A DNA stretch of 64,000 bases, taken from Massilia rubra (GTDB lineage Bacteria > Pseudomonadota > Gammaproteobacteria > Burkholderiales > Burkholderiaceae_D). Below the pieces are notes generated by a model. That model ran no database searches, was not told where the DNA came from, and saw only the letters and a list, made by a program, of their open reading frames with translations. Shown piece after piece: positions 26,786-38,057 of this stretch. The position numbers were made by a program, and so were the translations under genes. The number at the start of each line of letters is the position of its first letter. The stretch's first letter is position 1. The stretch lies in contig NZ_VUYU01000028.1 in assembly GCF_011682065.1 (NCBI RefSeq), forward strand, positions 25,773 through 89,772, written 5' to 3'.

Positions 26786-29382
26786 CATGCCTCCTTGACG
26801 GTCGATTCGAGGAAGTCCTGGGCGAAGCGCTGCAGCACGCCGCCGGCTTCGTAGATCGCCACTTCCTCGGCCGTGTCGAGCCGGCAGATGACCGGCACTT
26901 CCACCACGTCGCCGGAAACGTGCCTGATCACCAAGGTGAGCGTGGCGCGCGGGGTGCGCTCGCCCAGCACGTCGAAGGTTTCGCTGCCGTCGATCGCCAG
27001 GGTGATGCGGTTCTCGCCAGGCTGGAACTCCAGCGGCAGCACGCCCATGCCCACCAGGTTGGTGCGGTGGATGCGCTCGAAGCCTTCGGCCACGATGGCT
27101 TCCACGCCGGCCAGGCGCACGCCCTTGGCGGCCCAGTCGCGCGACGAGCCCTGGCCGTAGTCGGCGCCGGCGATGATGATCAAGGGCTGCTTGCGCTCCA
27201 TGTAGGTCTGGATCGCTTCCCACATGCGCGTGACCGTGCCATCCGGTTCGATGCGGGCCAGCGAGCCTGCCTTGACCTTGCCGTCGACCTTGACCATCTC
27301 GTTTTTCAGGGTCGGATTGGCGAAGGTGGCGCGCTGTGCGGTCAGGTGGTCGCCCCGGTGGGTGGCGTAGGAGTTGAAGTCTTCCTCCGGCAGGCCCATT
27401 TTCGCCAGGTATTCGCCGGCTGCCGAATCGAGCATGATTGCGTTCGACGGCGACAGGTGGTCGGTGGTGATGTTGTCGCCCAGGACCGCGAGCGGACGCA
27501 TGCCCGCCAGGGTGCGGGCGCCGGCCAGCGCGCCTTCCCAGTACGGCGGACGGCGGATGTAGGTGGTATTCGGACGCCAGTCGTACAACGGGCTGACCTT
27601 GACGCCGTCGTCTTCCTGTTTGGCGAACATCGGGATGTAGACCTTGTGGAAGTGCGCCGGCTTGACGCTGGACGCCACCAGTGCGTCGATCTCCTCGTCG
27701 CTCGGCCAGATATCCTTGAGCATGACCGGCTTGCCGTCGGCGCCGGTGCCCAGCACGTCCTTTTCGATGTCGAAGCGGATCGTGCCGGCGATCGCGTAGG
27801 CCACCACCAGCGGCGGCGACGCCAGGAAGGCCTGTTTCGCATACGGGTGGATGCGGCCATCGAAGTTGCGGTTGCCCGACAGGACGGCGGTTGCGTACAG
27901 GTCGCGTTCGACCACTTCTTTTTGAATCAGCGGATCGAGCGCTCCGGACATGCCGTTGCAAGTCGTGCAGGCGTAAGCGACGACACCGAAGCCGAGCTTT
28001 TCGAGTTCCGGCATCAGGCCGGCGTCTTCCAGGTACAAGGTGACGGCTTTCGAACCCGGCGCCAGCGAGCTTTTGACCCAAGGTTTACGGGTCAAACCGA
28101 GCTTGTTGGCGTTACGCGCGATCAGGCCGGCGGCGATCATGTTGCGCGGGTTATTGGTGTTGGTGCAGCTGGTAATGGCGGCGATGATGACGGCGCCGTC
28201 GGGCATCAGGCCCGGTTCGTTTTCGACCACGCCGCTGATGCCGCGCGCGGCCAGTTCCGAGGTCGGCACGCGGTTGTGCGGGTTGGACGGACCCGCGATG
28301 GTGCGCACCACCGACGACAGGTCGAAGCGCAGCACGCGCTCGTACTCGACGTTGTTAAGCGTAGCGCCCCACAAGCCGGTGTGTTTCGCATACAGCTCGA
28401 CCAGTTTCACCAGTTCGTCATCGCGGCCGGTGAGCTTGAGGTAGGTGATGGTCTGCTCGTCGATGTAGAACATCGCGGCGGTCGACCCGTATTCCGGCGC
28501 CATGTTCGAAATCGTGGCGCGGTCGCCCAGGGTCAGGTGGGCGGCGCCTTCGCCGTAGAACTCGAGATAGGACGAGACGACCTTTTGCTGGCGCAGAAAT
28601 TCGGTCAGCGCCAGCACCGTGTCGGTGGCGGTGATGCCCGGCTGCGGTTTGCCGCTCAGTTCGACGCCGATGATGTCCGGCAGGCGCATCCACGAGGCGC
28701 GGCCCAGCATCACGCTTTCGGCTTCCAGGCCGCCGACGCCGATGGCGATCACACCGAGCGCGTCGACCATCGGGGTATGCGAGTCGGTGCCGACCAGGGT
28801 GTCCGGAAAAGCCACGCCGCCCTGCACCTGGATCACCGGCGACATGCGCTCCAGATTGATCTGGTGCAGGATGCCGTTACCCGGCGGGATCACGTCGACG
28901 TTCTTGAAGGCCTTCTTGGTCCAGTTGATGAAGTCGAAACGGTCTTCGTTGCGACGATCCTCAATGGCGCGGTTCTTGTCGAAGGCGTCGGGATCGAAAC
29001 CACCGCATTCGACCGCCAGCGAATGATCGACCACGAGCTGGGTCGGCACCACCGGGTTGACCAGCGCCGGGTCGCCGCCCTGCAGGGCAATGGCGTCGCG
29101 CAGGCCGGCCAGGTCGACCAGCGCGGTCTGGCCCAGAATATCGTGGCAGACCACGCGCGCCGGAAACCACGGAAAGTCCAGGTCGCGCTTGCGTTCGATC
29201 AGTTGACCGAGCGAGGCGTCCAGGGTCGCGGGGTCGCAGCGGCGCACCAGGTTCTCGGCCAGCACGCGCGAGGTGTACGGCAGCTTGTCATAGGCGCCAG
29301 GCGCGATGGCGTCGACCGCGGCGCGCGCGTCGAAGTAATCGAGCTTGGTGCCCGGCAGGTTTTTGCGGTGGTTCGTGTTCAT
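26785..29382 (-). CDS. acnD: Fe/S-dependent 2-methylisocitrate dehydratase AcnD
   Basis: This 865-residue aconitase-family enzyme dehydrates 2-methylcitrate to 2-methylaconitate. The 4Fe-4S ligands are visible in ITSCTNTNNPRNMIAAG and YACTTCNGMSGALDP; the NGMSG form is the AcnD type rather than AcnA. The swivel domain near the C-terminus has GADYGQGSSRDWAAKG. The start MNTNHRKNLPGTKLDYFDAR at 29382 follows an AAGGATC site; an upstream opening overlaps prpC. prpF follows directly. Confidence 0.96.
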   Translation of the reverse strand: MNTNHRKNLPGTKLDYFDARAAVDAIAPGAYDKLPYTSRVLAENLVRRCDPATLDASLGQLIERKRDLDFPWFPARVVCHDILGQTALVDLAGLRDAIALQGGDPALVNPVVPTQLVVDHSLAVECGGFDPDAFDKNRAIEDRRNEDRFDFINWTKKAFKNVDVIPPGNGILHQINLERMSPVIQVQGGVAFPDTLVGTDSHTPMVDALGVIAIGVGGLEAESVMLGRASWMRLPDIIGVELSGKPQPGITATDTVLALTEFLRQQKVVSSYLEFYGEGAAHLTLGDRATISNMAPEYGSTAAMFYIDEQTITYLKLTGRDDELVKLVELYAKHTGLWGATLNNVEYERVLRFDLSSVVRTIAGPSNPHNRVPTSELAARGISGVVENEPGLMPDGAVIIAAITSCTNTNNPRNMIAAGLIARNANKLGLTRKPWVKSSLAPGSKAVTLYLEDAGLMPELEKLGFGVVAYACTTCNGMSGALDPLIQKEVVERDLYATAVLSGNRNFDGRIHPYAKQAFLASPPLVVAYAIAGTIRFDIEKDVLGTGADGKPVMLKDIWPSDEEIDALVASSVKPAHFHKVYIPMFAKQEDDGVKVSPLYDWRPNTTYIRRPPYWEGALAGARTLAGMRPLAVLGDNITTDHLSPSNAIMLDSAAGEYLAKMGLPEEDFNSYATHRGDHLTAQRATFANPTLKNEMVKVDGKVKAGSLARIEPDGTVTRMWEAIQTYMERKQPLIIIAGADYGQGSSRDWAAKGVRLAGVEAIVAEGFERIHRTNLVGMGVLPLEFQPGENRITLAIDGSETFDVLGERTPRATLTLVIRHVSGDVVEVPVICRLDTAEEVAIYEAGGVLQRFAQDFLESTVKEA

Positions 29383-29399
29383 GTCAGATCCTTGCTTGT

Positions 29400-30566
29400 T
29401 TACTTGCGCTCGGCCAGCGGCACGAAGGTCAGGTCGTCCGGGCCAACGTAGTTGGCGCTCGGGCGGATGATCTTGTTGTCGATGCGCTGCTCGATCACGT
29501 GGGCGGCCCAGCCGGAGGTGCGCGAGATCACGAACAAGGGCGTGAACATCGCCGTCGGCACGCCCATCATGTGGTACGACACTGCCGAGAACCAGTCCAG
29601 GTTCGGGAACATCTTCTTGACTTCCCACATGACCGTTTCCAGGCGCTCGGCGATATCGAACATCTTGGTCGAACCGGCGCCTTCGGACAGCGAACGCGCC
29701 ACTTCCTTGATGACTTTATTGCGCGGGTCGGACACGGTGTAGACCGGGTGGCCGAAGCCGATCACGACTTCCTTGTTGGCGACGCGGTTGCGGATGTCGG
29801 CTTCGGCTTCGTCCGGGTTTTCGTAGCGCTTCTGGATGTCGAGCGCGACTTCGTTGGCGCCGCCGTGTTTCGGTCCGCGCAGCGCGCCGATGGCGCCGGT
29901 GATAGCCGAATGGATGTCCGAACCGGTGCCGGCGATCACGCGCGCGGTGAAGGTCGAGGCATTGAATTCGTGTTCCGCGTACAGGATCAGCGAGGTGTGC
30001 ATGGCCTTGACCCAGGCTTCCGGCGGCTTGAAGCCGTGCAGCAGGTGCAGGAAGTGGCCGCCGATGGAGTCGTCGTCGGTTTCGGTGTCGATGCGGCGGC
30101 CGTTGTGGCTGAAGTGGTACCAGTACAGCAGCATCGAGCCGAAAGACGCCATCAGGCGGTCGGCGATCGAGCGCGCGCCCGGCACGTTGTGATCGTCTTT
30201 TTCCGGCAGCACGCAGCCGAGGGTCGATACGCCGGTGCGCATCACGTCCATCGGGTGGCTCGACGCCGGCAGCGCTTCGAGCGCGTTCTTGACCGCCTGC
30301 GGCAGGCCGCGCATCGATTTCAGGTGCGCCTTGTAGCCACGCAGTTCGCCGTCGTTGGGCAGTTTGCCGTGTACCAGCAGGTAGGCGATTTCTTCGAACT
30401 CGCAGCTGTCGGCGACGTCGAGGATGTCGTAGCCGCGGTAGTGCAGGTCGTTGCCGGTTTTGCCGACCGAGCACAGTGCGGTGTTACCGGCGGTGACGCC
30501 GGACAGGGCGACCGATTTTTTCGGCTTGAACGGGACGGCTTCGGCCGGGGTGGTGATGTCAGTCAT
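29400..30566 (-). CDS. prpC: 2-methylcitrate synthase
   Basis: This 388-residue member of the citrate synthase family condenses propionyl-CoA with oxaloacetate. Visible motifs are [22 protein letters not shown] (here [13 protein letters not shown]), [14 protein letters not shown] and [31 protein letters not shown] sequence near the N-terminus ([15 protein letters not shown]) is typical of PrpC rather than GltA. A GGAG ribosome site precedes the ATG. It lies between prpB and acnD with short gaps. Confidence 0.96.
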   Translation of the reverse strand: MTDITTPAEAVPFKPKKSVALSGVTAGNTALCSVGKTGNDLHYRGYDILDVADSCEFEEIAYLLVHGKLPNDGELRGYKAHLKSMRGLPQAVKNALEALPASSHPMDVMRTGVSTLGCVLPEKDDHNVPGARSIADRLMASFGSMLLYWYHFSHNGRRIDTETDDDSIGGHFLHLLHGFKPPEAWVKAMHTSLILYAEHEFNASTFTARVIAGTGSDIHSAITGAIGALRGPKHGGANEVALDIQKRYENPDEAEADIRNRVANKEVVIGFGHPVYTVSDPRNKVIKEVARSLSEGAGSTKMFDIAERLETVMWEVKKMFPNLDWFSAVSYHMMGVPTAMFTPLFVISRTSGWAAHVIEQRIDNKIIRPSANYVGPDDLTFVPLAERK

Positions 30567-30599
30567 GTGAGGCTCCGCGATTCTTCTAAATTTGTGTGA

Positions 30600-31484
30600 T
30601 TACTTTTCTTTACCCTGGGCGAACAGCGAGTCGAGCTTTTGCTCGTACTCGTGGTAGCCGAGGTAGTCGTACAGCTCCATGCGGCTTTGCATGGTCGATA
30701 CGACGTTTTTCTGCGTGCCTTCGGCGCGCAGCGTCTTGTAGAAATTGAGGGCCGCCGCGTTCATGGCGCGGTAGGCGCCGCAGCAGTACAGGGCGATATC
30801 GACCTTGTGCGCGCGCAGTTCGTCCAGCGTAAACAGCGGCGTGGCGCCGAATTCGGTCAGGTTGGCCAGGATCGGCACCTTGACCGCATCGCGCACCTGG
30901 CTGTACATCTCGAGCTTGGTGATCGCTTCCGGGAAGATCATGTCGGCGCCCGCTTCGACGTAGGCGCAGGCGCGGTCGATGGCGGCGTTCAGGCCTTCGA
31001 CGGCGAGCGAATCGGTGCGCGCCATGATGACGAAGCTTTCGTCATGACGGGCGTCGACGGCGGCCTTGATGCGGTCGACCATTTCTTCCTTGCTGACGAT
31101 TTCCTTGCCCGGGCGGTGGCCGCAACGCTTGGCCGAGACCTGGTCTTCCATGTGCACCGCCGCCACGTCGGCGCGGATCATGTGGCGGATCGTGCGCGCG
31201 ATGTTGAAGGCGCCGCCCCAGCCGGTGTCGATATCGACCATCAGCGGCAGGCCGCAGGTGTCGGTGATGCGCTGGGCGTCGGTGATCACGTCGTCCATGG
31301 TGCTGATGCCGAGGTCCGGCATGCCGAGCGAGTTGGCGGCCACGCCGCCCCCGGACAGGTACACGGCCTTGTAGCCGGTTTGCTCGGCCATGCGCGCAGT
31401 GTAGGCGGTGATGGTGCCGACGACCTGCAAGGGCGACTCTTCCTGGACTGCGCGGCGGAACATCGCGCCTCGTGATTCTCTCAT
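30600..31484 (-). CDS. prpB: 2-methylisocitrate lyase
   Basis: This 294-residue enzyme of the isocitrate lyase/PEP mutase family cleaves 2-methylisocitrate into pyruvate and succinate. The active-site block [13 protein letters not shown] and metal-site region [17 protein letters not shown] are present. GAGGAG lies 8 bp before the ATG at 31484. It is the first gene of prpB-prpC-acnD-prpF and is preceded by a sigma-54 promoter at 31532-31547. Confidence 0.97.
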   Translation of the reverse strand: MRESRGAMFRRAVQEESPLQVVGTITAYTARMAEQTGYKAVYLSGGGVAANSLGMPDLGISTMDDVITDAQRITDTCGLPLMVDIDTGWGGAFNIARTIRHMIRADVAAVHMEDQVSAKRCGHRPGKEIVSKEEMVDRIKAAVDARHDESFVIMARTDSLAVEGLNAAIDRACAYVEAGADMIFPEAITKLEMYSQVRDAVKVPILANLTEFGATPLFTLDELRAHKVDIALYCCGAYRAMNAAALNFYKTLRAEGTQKNVVSTMQSRMELYDYLGYHEYEQKLDSLFAQGKEK

Positions 31485-31531
31485 TGCGTTTTCTCCTCGG
31501 GTGATGCGTTGGAATGCCATGCTGGGTGCAT

Positions 31532-31547
31532 TGCAAGCGGCGTGCCA
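31532..31547 (-). promoter_or_regulatory. Sigma-54 promoter of prpBC-acnD-prpF
   Basis: Read on the - strand the site is TGGCACGCCGCTTGCA, a full match to the -24/-12 consensus TGGCAC-N5-TTGCA. The ATG of prpB lies about 48 bp downstream of the -12 end. PrpR, encoded divergently, is a sigma-54 activator, which fits. Confidence 0.88.
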
Positions 31548-31644
31548 CGCCCCACCATCCCAAGGCCGCGCCCTAAACATCTTTATATTCAATGCCTTGC
31601 GCGGATTTGAAACAAGCCCCGCCATTCCTGGCATGTTTCATTAC

Positions 31645-31659
31645 GTTTCACAGTGAAAC
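31645..31659. promoter_or_regulatory. Likely PrpR-binding palindrome
   Basis: GTTTCACAGTGAAAC is a 15-bp palindrome with one central base. Extra TGTTTCA and TGAAAC half sites lie at about 31608-31640 and 31663-31692. The cluster sits ~100-115 bp upstream of the sigma-54 promoter, the usual enhancer distance, and next to the prpR start, so autoregulation is also possible. Confidence 0.65.
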
Positions 31660-31690
31660 ACCTGAAACGCAACTGGAGTAAAATTGAAAC

Positions 31691-33316
<1,626 letters not shown>

Positions 33317-33469
33317 AATCGTAGCGCATTTGAGCAAACCGGATCAGGATTCATATATCAAAGCATAGAATTATTCGTTCCATTGCCCTTATCGCACGCC
33401 TATGATCCGCCCTTTTTCCGCCGCAGCGGCTGCCCACAAGGCTGCCACGCCCGGCTTTCGGAGGTTCTT

Positions 33470-34846
33470 ATGTCATCCGCACCGCAGCCTGCCCTGTTTT
33501 CCCTGATCGGCAACACCCCGCTGGTCGAAGTGACCCGCATCGACACCGGCCCGTGCCGCCTGTTCCTCAAACTCGAATCGCAAAATCCCGGCGGCTCCAT
33601 CAAGGACCGCATCGGGCGCGCCATGATCGAAGCGGCGGAAGCCGACGGCAGCCTGCAACCGGGCGGCGTGGTGGTCGAGGCGACCGCCGGCAACACGGGC
33701 CTCGGCCTGGCCCTGGTGGCGCGCCTGAAAGGCTACCGCGTGGTGCTGGTCGTGCCCGACAAAATGGCGATCGAAAAAATCCTGCACCTCAAAGCGCTGG
33801 GCGCCGAAATCCACCTGACCCGCTCCGACGTCGGCAAGGGCCATCCGGAGTACTACCAGGATGTGGCGGCGCGCCTGGCGCGCGAGATTCCCGGCTCCTG
33901 GTTCGCCGACCAGTTCAACAACCCGGCCAATCCGCTGGCGCACCAGAACACCACCGGCCCGGAACTGTGGGAGCAGACCGGCCATGATCTCGACGCCATC
34001 GTGGTCGGCGTCGGCTCGTCCGGCACGCTGAGCGGCCTGTCGCGCTATTTCGAGACGGTGCAGCCGGACCTGGAATTCGTGCTGGCCGATCCGCAAGGCT
34101 CGATCCTGGCCGACTACATCAACACCGGCGTGCTGCGCGACGACGCCGGCTCGTGGGCGGTGGAAGGCATCGGCGAAGACTTCATTCCCGCCATTGCCGA
34201 CCTGTCGCGCGTGAAAAGCGCCTACACCATCAGCGATGCCGACAGCTTCGGCAGCGCGCGCATGCTGCTGCGCGAAGAAGGCATCTTGGCCGGATCGTCC
34301 AGCGGCACCCTGCTGGCCGCCGCGCTACGCTACTGCCGCGCGCAGACCACGCCGAAAAACGTGGTGACGTTTGTCTGCGACACCGGCACGCGCTACCTCA
34401 CCAAGGTCTACAGCGACGGCTGGATGGTCGACCAGGGCCTGCTGCAGCGCCCCACCCTGGGCGACCTGCGCGACCTGATCGGCCGCCGCTTCGACGATGG
34501 CGACGTGGTGACCGTGGCGCCGTCCGACACGCTGCTCACGGCCTTCAACCGCATGCGCAGCGCCGACCTGGCGCAGCTGCCGGTGATCGAAAATGGCCGC
34601 CTGGCCGGCATTGTCGACGAATCGGACCTGCTGCTGCATGTGACGGGCGACGCCACGCGCTTTCGCGACCCGGTCGGCACGACCATGACGTCCGAACTGC
34701 AAACCCTGCGTCCGTCCGCCAGCATGGCCGAACTGCGCGATATACTCGACCGCGGCCTGACCGCCGTGATCAGCGAAGACAATCATTTTTATGGCCTGAT
34801 TACCCGCTTCGACCTTCTCAACCACTTGCGCAGGACCTTATCGTGA
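33470..34846 (+). CDS. Cystathionine beta-synthase with CBS pair
   Basis: This 458-residue PLP enzyme has an N-terminal cysteine synthase/CBS fold: PLP lysine in GGSIKDRIGRAM, ATAGNTGLGLALVA, and GVGSSGTLSGLSRYFE for phosphate binding. Two C-terminal CBS domains (about 340-458; e.g. LAQLPVIENGRLAGIVDESD) are likely regulatory. It should join homocysteine and serine to cystathionine. The start MSSAPQPALFSLIGNTPLVE follows GGAGG by 7 bp. The coupled gamma-lyase gene supports reverse transsulfuration rather than O-acetylserine use. Confidence 0.92.
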   Translation: MSSAPQPALFSLIGNTPLVEVTRIDTGPCRLFLKLESQNPGGSIKDRIGRAMIEAAEADGSLQPGGVVVEATAGNTGLGLALVARLKGYRVVLVVPDKMAIEKILHLKALGAEIHLTRSDVGKGHPEYYQDVAARLAREIPGSWFADQFNNPANPLAHQNTTGPELWEQTGHDLDAIVVGVGSSGTLSGLSRYFETVQPDLEFVLADPQGSILADYINTGVLRDDAGSWAVEGIGEDFIPAIADLSRVKSAYTISDADSFGSARMLLREEGILAGSSSGTLLAAALRYCRAQTTPKNVVTFVCDTGTRYLTKVYSDGWMVDQGLLQRPTLGDLRDLIGRRFDDGDVVTVAPSDTLLTAFNRMRSADLAQLPVIENGRLAGIVDESDLLLHVTGDATRFRDPVGTTMTSELQTLRPSASMAELRDILDRGLTAVISEDNHFYGLITRFDLLNHLRRTLS

Positions 34847-36033
34847 ACAAACCCGTGACTGATTCGAATACCAAGAAACACCTCTCCACGCGCGTGATCC
34901 ACGGCGGCCAGTCGCCCGATCCGTCCACCGGCGCGGTCATGCCGCCGATTTACGCCACCTCCACCTACGTGCAGGAGAGCCCCGGCGTGCACAAGGGCCT
35001 CGATTACGGGCGCTCGCACAATCCCACCCGCTGGGCGCTGGAGCGCTGCGTGGCCGACCTGGAAGGCGGCGCCCAGGCGTTCGCCTTCGCCTCGGGGCTG
35101 GCCGCCATTTCGACCGTGCTGGAACTGGCCGACGCCGGCTCGCACATCATCGCCGGCGACGATATGTACGGCGGCACCTACCGCCTGTTCGAGCGCGTGC
35201 GCCGGCGCAGCGCGGGCCACGACTTCACCTACGTCGACCTGACCGATCCGGCCAAGCTGCTGGCGGCGATCCGTCCCGAGACGCGCATGGTGTGGGTCGA
35301 AACGCCGACCAACCCGATGCTCAAGCTGGCCGACCTGAAAGCCATCGGCGACATCTGCCGCGAGCGCGGCATCATCTCGGTGTGCGACAACACCTTCGCC
35401 AGCCCGATCGTCCAGCGTCCGCTCGAACTGGGGATCGACATCGTGGTCCACTCGACCACGAAGTACATGAACGGGCATTCGGACGTCATCGGCGGTATTG
35501 CGGTGATCGGCGCCGAGCCGCACCAGGCGGCGTGGGGCGAGCAGATCGGCTTCCTGCAAAATTCGGTGGGGGCGATCCAGGGGCCGTTCGACAGTTTCCT
35601 GGTCCTGCGCGGCATCAAGACGTTGGCGCTGCGCCTGGAACGGCACTGCGCCAGCGCCCTGGACCTGGCCGCGTGGCTGGAAAAAGAGCCAAAGGTCGGC
35701 CGCGTTTACTATCCGGGCCTGGCCTCGCATCCCCAGCACGAACTGGCCAGGCGCCAGATGAATGGTTTTGGGGGCATCATCTCGATCCAGCTCGACACCG
35801 ACCTTGCCGGCGCGCGCCGCTTCCTGGAACGCTGCGAGGTATTCACCCTGGCCGAGAGCCTGGGCGGCGTCGAGAGCCTGATCGAGCATCCCGCCCTGAT
35901 GACGCATGCGACCATTCCGCCGGCGCAGCGCGCGCTGCTCGGCATCAGCGATGGCCTGATTCGCCTGTCGGTCGGCGTGGAACACGTGGAAGACCTGCGC
36001 GAGGACCTGCGCGCCGCGCTCGCGGCCATCTGA
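34843..36033 (+). CDS. Cystathionine gamma-lyase / gamma-synthase family enzyme
   Basis: This 396-residue Cys/Met metabolism PLP enzyme has STRVIHGGQSPDPSTGAVMP, YGRSHNPTRWALE and the PLP-lysine block HSTTKYMNGHSDVIGG. It ends SDGLIRLSVGVEHVEDL, typical of the family. With the CBS gene in front it most likely cleaves cystathionine to cysteine (gamma-lyase); gamma-synthase or O-succinylhomoserine sulfhydrylase cannot be excluded by motif. The GTG at 34843 overlaps the CBS stop (GTGA), so translation is coupled. Confidence 0.9.
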   Translation: MNKPVTDSNTKKHLSTRVIHGGQSPDPSTGAVMPPIYATSTYVQESPGVHKGLDYGRSHNPTRWALERCVADLEGGAQAFAFASGLAAISTVLELADAGSHIIAGDDMYGGTYRLFERVRRRSAGHDFTYVDLTDPAKLLAAIRPETRMVWVETPTNPMLKLADLKAIGDICRERGIISVCDNTFASPIVQRPLELGIDIVVHSTTKYMNGHSDVIGGIAVIGAEPHQAAWGEQIGFLQNSVGAIQGPFDSFLVLRGIKTLALRLERHCASALDLAAWLEKEPKVGRVYYPGLASHPQHELARRQMNGFGGIISIQLDTDLAGARRFLERCEVFTLAESLGGVESLIEHPALMTHATIPPAQRALLGISDGLIRLSVGVEHVEDLREDLRAALAAI

Positions 36034-36077
36034 ACGCCTGTTGACCGGCTCACGCCGGACAGGCGCCACCATACCGC

Positions 36078-37667
36078 TCAGTGGCTGCGCACCTGCCCCG
36101 CCGCCTGCTGCACGTGCACCAGCACGAATTCGCCAGCCTTGAGCGGGGCGAAGCCGACGGTGATGTTGAGCACCCCGTGCTCGACATCGTCGCCGCTGGT
36201 GGTCTCCGGTCCGCAGCTGACAAAAAACGCTTCGTGCGGCGCCTTGCCCTGGAAGGCGCCCTGGCGGAACAGGCCGACCATGAAGGCGTGGATGCACAGG
36301 CGAACCTGCGCCCACAGCTGGTCGTCGTTCGGCTCGCAGGCGACCCAGCGGGTGCCGCGCACCAGGCTTTCTTCGATATACAGGGCGGTGCGCCGCACCG
36401 GGATGCATTTACCCTGCGCGCCATCGGGGTCGTCGCTGTGCAGGGTGCGCGCGCCCCACACGATGCGCCCGGCCGCCGGCATGCTGCGCAGGCAGTTGAT
36501 GCCGAGCGGGTTGAGGATGCCGTTGTCGCTGTCGGACACCGGCACGCTCAGTTCCGGCACCCCGATCAGGGTGGCGTCCATGCCGACGGGCGCCTTCCAG
36601 ACGCCGCGCTGCTGGTCGGTGCGGGCCATGATGCCGGCCACCGCGCCGCATGGGGCCAGCCGCGTGAGCTGGCCGCCGCGCTGGTCGACCGGCTGCAGCA
36701 GGCGCGGAAAGAACAGCGCCGCATTCCTGCTGCTGGTGCCGAGTGCGGCCACGCCTTCGAGGGCGTTGTCGACGCTGCGCCAGGCCGGCGGCGGATCGAC
36801 CAGCAGCATGGCGCGCCGCAGTTCGCAGTAAGCGCCCGCTTCTGCCATCAGGGCGCTGTGCACGCCCGCGTCGAGCAGGTCGCCGCCGTGGTCCAGGTAA
36901 GGAGGAATGCACAGCAGGTTGAACAAATCGGCCCGGTCCAGCGCGTACAGGCCGGCCTTGCGCGCCATCTTGCCGCTGCCGATGAAGTCCGCCAGCGTGA
37001 GCGGCAGTTCGTCGGCGGCGCGGTCGGCCTGTATCACGCCGGCGTTGCTGGCGGCGCCGCACTCCCAGGCGTCACCATGCTCCGGCGCGCGCGGATGGCT
37101 GGCGGGACGTTGGGCGGGCAGCTTGCCGCTCACGCTCACCAGGCGCGAGATGCTGCGCAAGACCAGGTCGACCCGGCGCGGATGGGACGCGCCGAGCGAG
37201 ACGTTGCGAAACAGTTCGACCTGGCCGGTGCCGCTGTCGCGCACCGACAGGTTGAAACTGTCAGGGTCGCCCGAGAGCAGTTCATGGTCGACCCGCACCT
37301 GCAGCGCGTTGCCCCATGTGCCGGGGTCGCGCGCCTGCAGGGTCAATGCGCCGGCGCGCAGGATGGCGTGGCTGGGCGCCACGCCGTCGACCGGCGCCGG
37401 CGCGCGGTACAGGCGCACGATGACGGCCTGCATGCCGCCATTGAGGAAGAAATCGCGCACCGCGAAGCCGAGCGCACTGCCCTCCCACAAGCCGCCGAAC
37501 AGGCGCTCGAACTGGGCGAAACTGGCGATGCTGACTGGTTCATCCACCGGTCCGCGCAAGGCGCGACCGACGAACGCGGTGATTGCGGTGGCCACACCGG
37601 CTATCGGGTGCACGGCTGTGCGAAGCTGCTCGGTCACGGTGCTGGCGTAGCTTATTGCGGCATGCAT
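36078..37667 (-). CDS. Orphan contractile tail-sheath protein
   Basis: This 529-residue protein matches phage and extracellular-contractile-injection-system sheath proteins. The N-terminal ITAFVGRALRGPVDEPVSI, SFAQFERLFGGLW and AVRDFFLNGGMQAVIVRLYR are typical, as are the C-terminal GVWKAPVGMDATLIGV, ILNPLGINCLRSM, VWGARTL, PVRRTALYIEESLVRGTRWV, RQGAFQGKAPHEAFFV and VGFAPLKAGEFVLVHVQQ. Sheaths polymerise around a tube and contract. No tube, baseplate, spike or ATPase gene lies nearby; neighbours are amino-acid and protease genes. An AGGAG site precedes the ATG. Whether it assembles with distant genes is unknown. Confidence 0.92.
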   Translation of the reverse strand: MHAAISYASTVTEQLRTAVHPIAGVATAITAFVGRALRGPVDEPVSIASFAQFERLFGGLWEGSALGFAVRDFFLNGGMQAVIVRLYRAPAPVDGVAPSHAILRAGALTLQARDPGTWGNALQVRVDHELLSGDPDSFNLSVRDSGTGQVELFRNVSLGASHPRRVDLVLRSISRLVSVSGKLPAQRPASHPRAPEHGDAWECGAASNAGVIQADRAADELPLTLADFIGSGKMARKAGLYALDRADLFNLLCIPPYLDHGGDLLDAGVHSALMAEAGAYCELRRAMLLVDPPPAWRSVDNALEGVAALGTSSRNAALFFPRLLQPVDQRGGQLTRLAPCGAVAGIMARTDQQRGVWKAPVGMDATLIGVPELSVPVSDSDNGILNPLGINCLRSMPAAGRIVWGARTLHSDDPDGAQGKCIPVRRTALYIEESLVRGTRWVACEPNDDQLWAQVRLCIHAFMVGLFRQGAFQGKAPHEAFFVSCGPETTSGDDVEHGVLNITVGFAPLKAGEFVLVHVQQAAGQVRSH

Positions 37668-37903
37668 GGGATCTCCTGTTTCATTCGTCTATTCACGGCC
37701 GCATGAAATTGCGGCGACATAGCTATTAGATGCGCTTTGAAAACGATATCTTTGACATTTGTCAATGGAACAGGCGGACTCGGCAATAGACTTGCGCAAT
37801 CGGCTTGACATTCGTGGAAGAAAATCCGGACGATGTTCGCAGCCATTGGCTGGCATGCAATATGCAGAGTGCTTGTTTATCCCGCATTCCGGTGTCCGCA
37901 TTC

Positions 37904-37984
37904 CGGTGTCAGGTCTGACAAACGGACACGAGCCCTGCCGCAATAATGCCGAGGCCGTGTCCGAATGTCAGACCTGACACCGGC
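37904..37984. repeat. REP-like inverted-repeat element, copy 2
   Basis: Arms at 37904-37931 and 37957-37984 (CCGGTGTCAGGTCTGACA outermost) match the copy at 9568-9667. The right arms are identical; the left arm differs by two bases (AA for TT in the TGACATTCGG segment). The loop is 25 bp and unrelated. A short tandem GCATTCCGGTGTC duplication abuts its left edge. Confidence 0.85.
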
Positions 37985-38007
37985 GTTGTTGTCGCGCTGG
38001 ACATAAA

Positions 38008-38036
38008 AAAAGCCCGCATCGTCTGCGGGCTTTTTG
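38008..38036 (-). terminator. Terminator after clpA
   Basis: AAAAAGCCCGCA pairs with TGCGGGCTTTTT around a 5-base loop. It is placed 22 bp after the clpA stop and gives a U-run on the - strand transcript. Confidence 0.85.
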
Positions 38037-38057
38037 CTTTTTGCTTGCTGCCAGTGC

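Larger units (their letters stand above)
37668..38057. other. Intergenic region between sheath gene and clpA
   Basis: This 390-bp gap contains the upstream region of the sheath gene (comparatively AT-rich, about 37690-37880), a REP-like element (37904-37984) and the clpA terminator (38008-38036). No other gene is visible. Confidence 0.7.

Noticed and set aside
34153..34842. Upstream extension of the gamma-lyase frame into the CBS gene
   Set aside because: The extension lies wholly inside the cystathionine beta-synthase gene in another frame and has no homologous content; the GTG at 34843 fits the family start.
37848..37868. Sigma-54-like GG-N10-GC on the + strand near the sheath gene
   Set aside because: It points toward the 3' end of clpA with no gene to drive, and the -12 element is poor.
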